Origin: Flavobacteriales bacterium
GTDB taxonomy: Bacteria > Bacteroidota > Bacteroidia > Flavobacteriales_E > Vicingaceae
Direction: 5' to 3'
Assembly: GCA_905339165.1 (NCBI GenBank)
Contig: CAJPFH010000032.1
Coordinates: 1 to 64,000 of the forward strand
DNA length: 64,000 nucleotides
The notes beneath the pieces were generated by a model that saw nothing but the letters and a program-made list of their open reading frames with translations, was not told where the DNA came from and did no database searches. How positions within the stretch are numbered: the stretch's first letter is position 1; every line of letters starts with the position of its first letter. Position numbers and translations under genes: made by a program. This document shows positions 62,616 through 64,000 of this stretch, piece after piece.

Positions 62616-64000
62616 TTAAAAGGTAAGATACGGCATCAGCCCATGTAATCCGCCTTCGCGGCCAAAGCCACTTTCTTTGTATCCTCCAAAGGGCGAGGTG
62701 GGGTCGAATTTGTTGTAGGTATTTGCCCAAACCACTCCTGCACGAAGTTTATTAGTTAAATTAAAAATTTTAGAACCCTTATCTGTCCATACACCTGCCG
62801 AGAGGCCAAAAGGGGTATTGTTGGCTTTTTCAATTACTTCTGCAATGGTGCGAAAAGTTTGTACAGCCAGCACCGGACCAAAAATTTCTTCCTGTGCAAT
62901 GCGGTGCGATTGGGCTACATTTAAAAATAAAGTAGGACGAACCCAGTATCCTTTTTTAGGAAGTTCGCAGGGATGAGAGAAAATTTCGGCACCGTCTTTT
63001 ATTCCGTATTCTAAATATTTGCAAATGGTTTGATGTTGTTCTTTCGAATTGATGGCACCTACATCCGTGTTTTTATCTAGTGGGTCGCCTACCCGCAAAC
63101 TTTTCATGCGGTGTTTTAGTTTTTTTATTACTTCGGAAAAAACACTTTCCTGCACAAACAAACGCGAACCTGCACAGCAAACATGTCCCTGATTAAAAAA
63201 TATTCCGTTTATAATTCCCTCTACCGCTTGGTCTAAGGGAGCATCTTCAAAAATAATATTGGCGGCTTTTCCGCCTAATTCAAGCGTTGCTTTTTTGTTG
63301 GTTCCGGCAATGGCTTTCTGAATAATTTTTCCTACTTGGGTAGAACCGGTAAATGCAATTTTATCAATATCCGGATGGTTTACAATGGCTGCTCCGGTTT
63401 TTCCTGCTCCGGTAACAATGTTTACTACGCCTGCGGGTAAATCGGCATCGCGAAAAAGCTCCGCCAGTTTTAAGGCCGTTAGGGAGGTTGTTTCGGCAGG
63501 TTTCAGCACTACGGTGTTTCCGCAAGCCAGTGCAGGAGCAATTTTCCATGCCGCCATGAGCAAGGGAAAATTCCATGGAATAATTTGCCCGGCCACGCCC
63601 AAAGGTGTTGGATTTTTTCCGGGGAAGGCGTATTCCAATTTATCGGCCCAGCCTGCGTAATAAAAAAAATGATTGGCTGCCAAGGGCACATCAAAATCGC
63701 GACTTTCCTTAAAGGGTTTGCCACCGTCCAATGTTTCTATAACAGCAAATTCTCTGGCACGTTCCTGTATCATGCGGGCAATGCGGTACAGGTATTTGGC
63801 ACGTTCTGTTGCCGGAATCTTACTCCAGGAATGGAATGCCTTGCGGGCTGCTTTTACGGCTTTATCTACATCGTTTTCGTTGGCTTCGGCTATTTCGCTT
63901 AGTTTTTCTTCTGTTGCGGGATTAATGGTAGAAAAATATTTTTTTGAACTTGGTTTTACAAACTTCCCATTAATAAACAACTCGTAGCGGGGAGCAATAT
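62616..64000 (-). CDS. Aldehyde dehydrogenase (partial at 5' end)
   Basis: At least 461 residues. The frame runs off the window end with coding sequence still open, and an upstream segment reads IAPRYELFINGKFV, so the true start lies beyond 64000 and the TTG at 63980 is not the start. Motifs are IIPWNFPLLMAAWKIAPALACGNTVVLKPAE (NAD-binding), FTGSTQVGK, the general-base Glu in LELGGKAANI and the nucleophile Cys in GHVCCAGSR. The family oxidises aldehydes to acids with NAD(P)+. Substrate not evident. The protein ends soon after FGGYKESGFGREGG, as usual. Confidence 0.93.
   Translation of the reverse strand, partial: IAPRYELFINGKFVKPSSKKYFSTINPATEEKLSEIAEANENDVDKAVKAARKAFHSWSKIPATERAKYLYRIARMIQERAREFAVIETLDGGKPFKESRDFDVPLAANHFFYYAGWADKLEYAFPGKNPTPLGVAGQIIPWNFPLLMAAWKIAPALACGNTVVLKPAETTSLTALKLAELFRDADLPAGVVNIVTGAGKTGAAIVNHPDIDKIAFTGSTQVGKIIQKAIAGTNKKATLELGGKAANIIFEDAPLDQAVEGIINGIFFNQGHVCCAGSRLFVQESVFSEVIKKLKHRMKSLRVGDPLDKNTDVGAINSKEQHQTICKYLEYGIKDGAEIFSHPCELPKKGYWVRPTLFLNVAQSHRIAQEEIFGPVLAVQTFRTIAEVIEKANNTPFGLSAGVWTDKGSKIFNLTNKLRAGVVWANTYNKFDPTSPFGGYKESGFGREGGLHGLMPYLTF

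Noticed and set aside
1-64000. CRISPR arrays, complete insertion sequences or prophage genes
   Set aside because: No regularly spaced repeats, transposases, integrases or phage structural proteins were seen in any of the open frames.

Overview
The window comes from a member of the Bacteroidota. The evidence is: promoter -7 elements of the TAnnTTTG type in place of E. coli-like -35/-10 boxes; type IX secretion system (T9SS) proteins and C-terminal sorting domains; a gldB-gldC pair; a PorV/PorQ-family protein; HmuY-like lipoproteins; and an 11-subunit complex I without nuoEFG. The DNA is AT-rich. No closer taxonomic assignment is made. Both ends cut a gene: the tail of a secreted protein on the left and an aldehyde dehydrogenase on the right.

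Layout. 1-12.3 kb: T9SS-related proteins and housekeeping genes (greA, HIT, dipeptidase, gpmI, recJ, assimilatory sulfate reductase, tRNA-Ile2, HAD phosphatase, methylmalonyl-CoA epimerase, peptide-binding lipoprotein). 12.3-18.9 kb: a TauE permease, two c-type cytochrome lipoproteins and a HmuY-like/TonB-receptor/HmuY/cytochrome c operon. 18.9-27.6 kb: an anaerobic respiration block with a cytochrome cd1 (NirS-type) protein, a cytochrome b/ferredoxin/MvhD-like fusion, SCO, heme O synthase, a haem-copper reductase of NO-reductase type with a CuA subunit II and a tiny third subunit, and an Fnr-like regulator. 27.7-42.2 kb: radical SAM protein, 2-oxoacid:ferredoxin oxidoreductase korAB, and divergently nuoABCDHIJKLMN followed by a small unknown protein and a two-cluster ferredoxin. 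42.3-51.5 kb: threonine aldolase, aroA-aroB, nadE, two outer-membrane proteins, gldB-gldC and an M20 amidohydrolase. 51.5-58.2 kb: a tetR-tolC-MFP-RND efflux operon with a long perfect inverted-repeat operator. 58.2-64 kb: ABC-F protein, DUF983, quinone reductase, then a decayed zone (orphan sorting-domain fragment, frameshifted lipoprotein, palindromic repeat) and an aldehyde dehydrogenase.

How the parts fit. The most interesting unit is the respiration block. The haem-copper subunit I has HxxxQ where oxidases carry the cross-linked Tyr, and a Lys where the second low-spin haem His should be; the cd1 protein has Val where one of two distal active-site His is expected; between them lies a dihaem cytochrome b fused to two [4Fe-4S] clusters and an MvhD-like domain. 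Four promoters (NO-reductase operon, nirS, korA and nuoA) carry an FNR-like palindrome exactly 26 nt from a TTTG -7 core. At korA/nuoA a single palindrome sits symmetrically between both promoters. An Fnr-like gene with four plausible cluster cysteines lies next to the NO-reductase operon. The inferred picture is one oxygen- or NO-responsive regulon coupling ferredoxin production (KorAB), ferredoxin-fed complex I and nitrite/NO reduction.
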